Below the pieces are notes generated by a model. It searched no databases. It was not told the DNA's origin and was given only the letters and a program-made list of their open reading frames with translations. DNA of 64,000 nucleotides from Rhodopseudomonas pseudopalustris (lineage in GTDB: Bacteria; Pseudomonadota; Alphaproteobacteria; Rhizobiales; Xanthobacteraceae): the NCBI RefSeq assembly GCF_900110435.1, contig NZ_FODT01000005.1, positions 310,001 to 374,000 on the forward strand. The letters are read 5' to 3'. The translations under genes were made by a program, and so were the position numbers. Positions 61,879 through 64,000 of the stretch are shown here, piece after piece (the first letter of the stretch is position 1; every line of letters begins with the position of its first letter).

Positions 61879-62264
61879 TTCGTTCTCCGTCCGCAGTTCG
61901 GTCTTCTCTGGTGACCGTGTCTCCCGGCTGGACCCGGCAGATTTGGTATAAATGGAGCAAATTCCGTACCAGAAAAGACCCCCCGCACTTCTGTGGCCGC
62001 ACCAATCGCGGCCGTTTCGAATCCCCCAAACACTTTCGTCGATCAGGTTCAGCCAACCATGCTGTCACCCGTCTATCAAGAATTCACTAATCGACAGCAC
62101 GCCGAAGCGCGTGACAATAGCGTGATTTGCTGCAATTGCGCGACCCCGCATTACGGAAATCAGGGCAGAGTTGCGCCTTTGCCACGCGTGAATCGGCACG
62201 AAAGCGGAACATCCAGGCTGTTCCTGAGGATTCCACGAGGCTCTTGTCCGAGCCAGCCGCTCGA
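61879..62264. other. clpP-clpX intergenic region
   Basis: 386 bp without a recognisable gene. A TTTATACC stretch on the minus strand near 61945-61955 could be part of a clpX promoter. No strong terminator follows clpP. Confidence 0.5.
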
Positions 62265-62909
62265 TCAGGGCGCCTTCGGACCCGAGGCCGAGGCCGTCTC
62301 TTCGGCGCGCTTGTCGATCACCTTGTCGACGATGCCGAATTCGCGCGCCATCTCGGCGGTGAGGAACTTGTCGCGCTCCAGCGCGTCCTCGATCGCCTTG
62401 TAGGTCTGGCCGGTGTGGTGAACGTAAATCTCGTTCAGCCGCTTCTTCAGGTTCAGGATCTCCTGGGCGTGCAGCATGATGTCGGTGGCCTGGCCCTGGA
62501 ACCCGCCCGACGGCTGATGCACCATGATCCGCGCGTTCGGCAGCGAGAACCGCATGTCCTTGTGGCCGGCGGCGAGCAGCAGCGAGCCCATCGAAGCGGC
62601 CTGGCCGGTGCACAGCGTCGAGACCGGCGGGCGGATGAACTGCATGGTGTCGTAGATCGCCAGACCCGATGTCACCACGCCGCCCGGCGAGTTGATGTAC
62701 ATCGAGATTTCCTTCTTCGGATTCTCGGCTTCCAAGAACAGCAGCTGGGCGACCACCAGCGTCGACATGCCGTCCTCGACCGGTCCGGTCAGGAAGATGA
62801 TCCGCTCTTTCAGGAGGCGCGAGAAGATGTCGTAGGCTCGCTCGCCGCGGTTGGTCTGCTCGACCACCATCGGCACGAGGTTCATATAGGTTTCCACCGG
62901 ATCGCGCAT
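62265..62909 (-). CDS. clpP: ATP-dependent Clp protease proteolytic subunit
   Basis: Serine protease core of ClpXP. Catalytic Ser in [15 protein letters not shown], His in [19 protein letters not shown], and Asp further on in [21 protein letters not shown]-terminal axial loop region [20 protein letters not shown]. 214 residues is normal. Transcribed between tig and clpX on the same strand, the standard order. Confidence 0.97.
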   Translation of the reverse strand: MRDPVETYMNLVPMVVEQTNRGERAYDIFSRLLKERIIFLTGPVEDGMSTLVVAQLLFLEAENPKKEISMYINSPGGVVTSGLAIYDTMQFIRPPVSTLCTGQAASMGSLLLAAGHKDMRFSLPNARIMVHQPSGGFQGQATDIMLHAQEILNLKKRLNEIYVHHTGQTYKAIEDALERDKFLTAEMAREFGIVDKVIDKRAEETASASGPKAP

Positions 62910-63230
62910 AATTCACCTGAGGTTGTCGAAGACGACTGCTCGAGGGGCCGAAAATATAGGCTCCGCAGCGAGCGATCGTCCCGTGATGCAGGACATGAAG
63001 CGAGTGCTCACATATGGGCCGATTGCGCGGCGACAAGGGCGAGCCCCGTTTCTGAGCCGAGTTGATACTGATTCGGCCGGTCGCGGCAAAACCGTCAGAG
63101 CCGATTCAGGATCGAATCGCCGGGCTTTCATGGCGCATCGTTAACGCCGCCTCACGATGCGAAACGGCCGCCGTGACGGGGTCACAGCGGCCGATCAAAG
63201 CGATCAAAGCTCAAAAGATGAAAGACTGGC
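62910..63230. other. tig-clpP intergenic region
   Basis: 321 bp without a gene. It contains the hairpin at 63165-63193 after tig and presumably the clpP promoter. Nothing else recognised. Confidence 0.5.
63165..63193 (-). terminator. Probable tig terminator
   Basis: 7-bp CGGCCGC/GCGGCCG stem, one mismatch, then 5 more pairs (GTGAC/GTCAC) around a GGG loop. Followed on the minus strand by TTTCG. It begins 38 nt past the tig stop. Confidence 0.55.
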
Positions 63231-64000
63231 TCAGGCCGCCGTCTTGTCGGCGTCGTCGTCCTTGTAGAGCTCCTCGCGGGTGACCTTCTTCTCGGTCACA
63301 TTGGCGAGCTCGAGGATGTAATCGACCACCTTGTCTTCGTAGATCGGGGCGCGGAGCTGGGCCAGCGCCTCGTTGTTGCTGCGGTAGAAGTCCCAGACTT
63401 CCTTCTCGCGGCCGGGCATCTGCCGGGCGCGCTCGATCACGGCGCGGCTGACCTCGTCGTCGGTGACCTGGATCTTGTTCTTCTCGCCGATCTCCGACAG
63501 CACCAGGCCGAGACGGACGCGGCGGTCGGCGATCTTGCGATATTCCTCGCGCGCCGCCTCTTCGGTGGTGTCCTCGTCGGCGAAGCTCTTGCCGTTCTGC
63601 TGCATCTCGGCGTTGATCGAGCGCCACATCACCTCGAACTCCTGCTCGACCAGCGATGGCGGCGCGTCGAACTTGTGGGTCTCGTCGAGGCGGTCGAGCA
63701 GCTGCCGCTTGACCCGCAGACGGGTGGCGCCGGCATATTCGGCACCGAGCCGGGCGCGTGCGGCTTCCTTCAGCTTGTCGAGCGATTCCATGCCGAGGGT
63801 CTTGGCGAATTCGTCGTCGATGGTGACGTCCTGCGGCGCCTCGACCTTGGTCGCAGTAGTCTCGAACTCGGCCGGTTTGCCGGCGAGCGTGTCGCTGGCG
63901 TAATTGGCCGGGAACGACACCTTGATGGTGCGGGTCTCGCCGACGGCGATTCCGGCGAGCTGGTCCTCGAAGCCCGGAATGAAGCTGCCCGAGCCGATCA
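63231..64000 (-). CDS. tig: Trigger factor, N-terminal part outside the window
   Basis: Ribosome-associated chaperone and peptidyl-prolyl isomerase. The visible part includes the PPIase domain ([20 protein letters not shown], then [20 protein letters not shown]) and the C-terminal chaperone arms ([22 protein letters not shown]). The frame is open to base 64000; roughly 200 residues including the ribosome-binding domain are missing. The end is acidic with a short [10 protein letters not shown] tail. Followed by clpP, as in most Proteobacteria. Confidence 0.96.
   Translation of the reverse strand, partial: IGSGSFIPGFEDQLAGIAVGETRTIKVSFPANYASDTLAGKPAEFETTATKVEAPQDVTIDDEFAKTLGMESLDKLKEAARARLGAEYAGATRLRVKRQLLDRLDETHKFDAPPSLVEQEFEVMWRSINAEMQQNGKSFADEDTTEEAAREEYRKIADRRVRLGLVLSEIGEKNKIQVTDDEVSRAVIERARQMPGREKEVWDFYRSNNEALAQLRAPIYEDKVVDYILELANVTEKKVTREELYKDDDADKTAA

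Overview
The window is a contiguous stretch of a GC-rich alphaproteobacterial chromosome. Gene order, small-protein families and the interspersed palindromes point to the Rhodopseudomonas/Bradyrhizobium group (Nitrobacteraceae), most likely Rhodopseudomonas palustris or a close relative. This rests on recognised families and synteny read by eye, not on a database search. Most of the window is conserved core genome. No prophage, IS element, integrase, CRISPR array or rRNA was seen.

Left part (1-26.6 kb): lexA (5' end outside the window), comEC, glnS, a divergent gltX and gltA. A minus-strand envelope and translation cluster follows. In transcription order it runs dnaE, rpsB, tsf, pyrH, frr, uppS, cdsA, dxr, rseP, bamA, lpxD, fabZ, lpxA, lpxI, lpxB. 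It couples ribosome maturation, isoprenoid and phospholipid precursors, outer-membrane assembly and lipid A synthesis. A strong bidirectional terminator separates gltA from lpxB.

Middle part (26.6-35.8 kb): the least uniform region. Core genes (lolD, lolC, proS, a DUF1467 gene, mce) are interrupted by accessory material. This includes a 32-codon membrane micro-ORF behind two LexA boxes (SidA-like), a TetR repressor followed by a divergent RlmN/Cfr-type radical SAM methyltransferase with a perfect 30-bp operator over its promoter, tandem DUF3551 secreted peptides, a copper-handling pair (PCuAC and DUF2946) and a 546-bp non-coding stretch with an orphan terminator.

Right part (35.8-54.2 kb): rnj and birA lie at the end of a complete 14-subunit nuo (complex I) operon transcribed leftward, nuoA to nuoN. 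The operon carries two extra genes: an FkbM-type methyltransferase between nuoD and nuoE, and a small membrane protein between nuoE and nuoF.

Right end (54.2-64 kb): a small membrane protein with its own terminator, tRNA-Asp, an HU-family gene, pepT, a cluster of palindromic repeats, a small secreted protein, tRNA-Val, then the protein quality-control block tig (partial), clpP, clpX, lon.

The best candidates for something under-described are the SOS-controlled micro-ORF, the TetR-controlled RlmN/Cfr-like gene and the methyltransferase embedded in the nuo operon.
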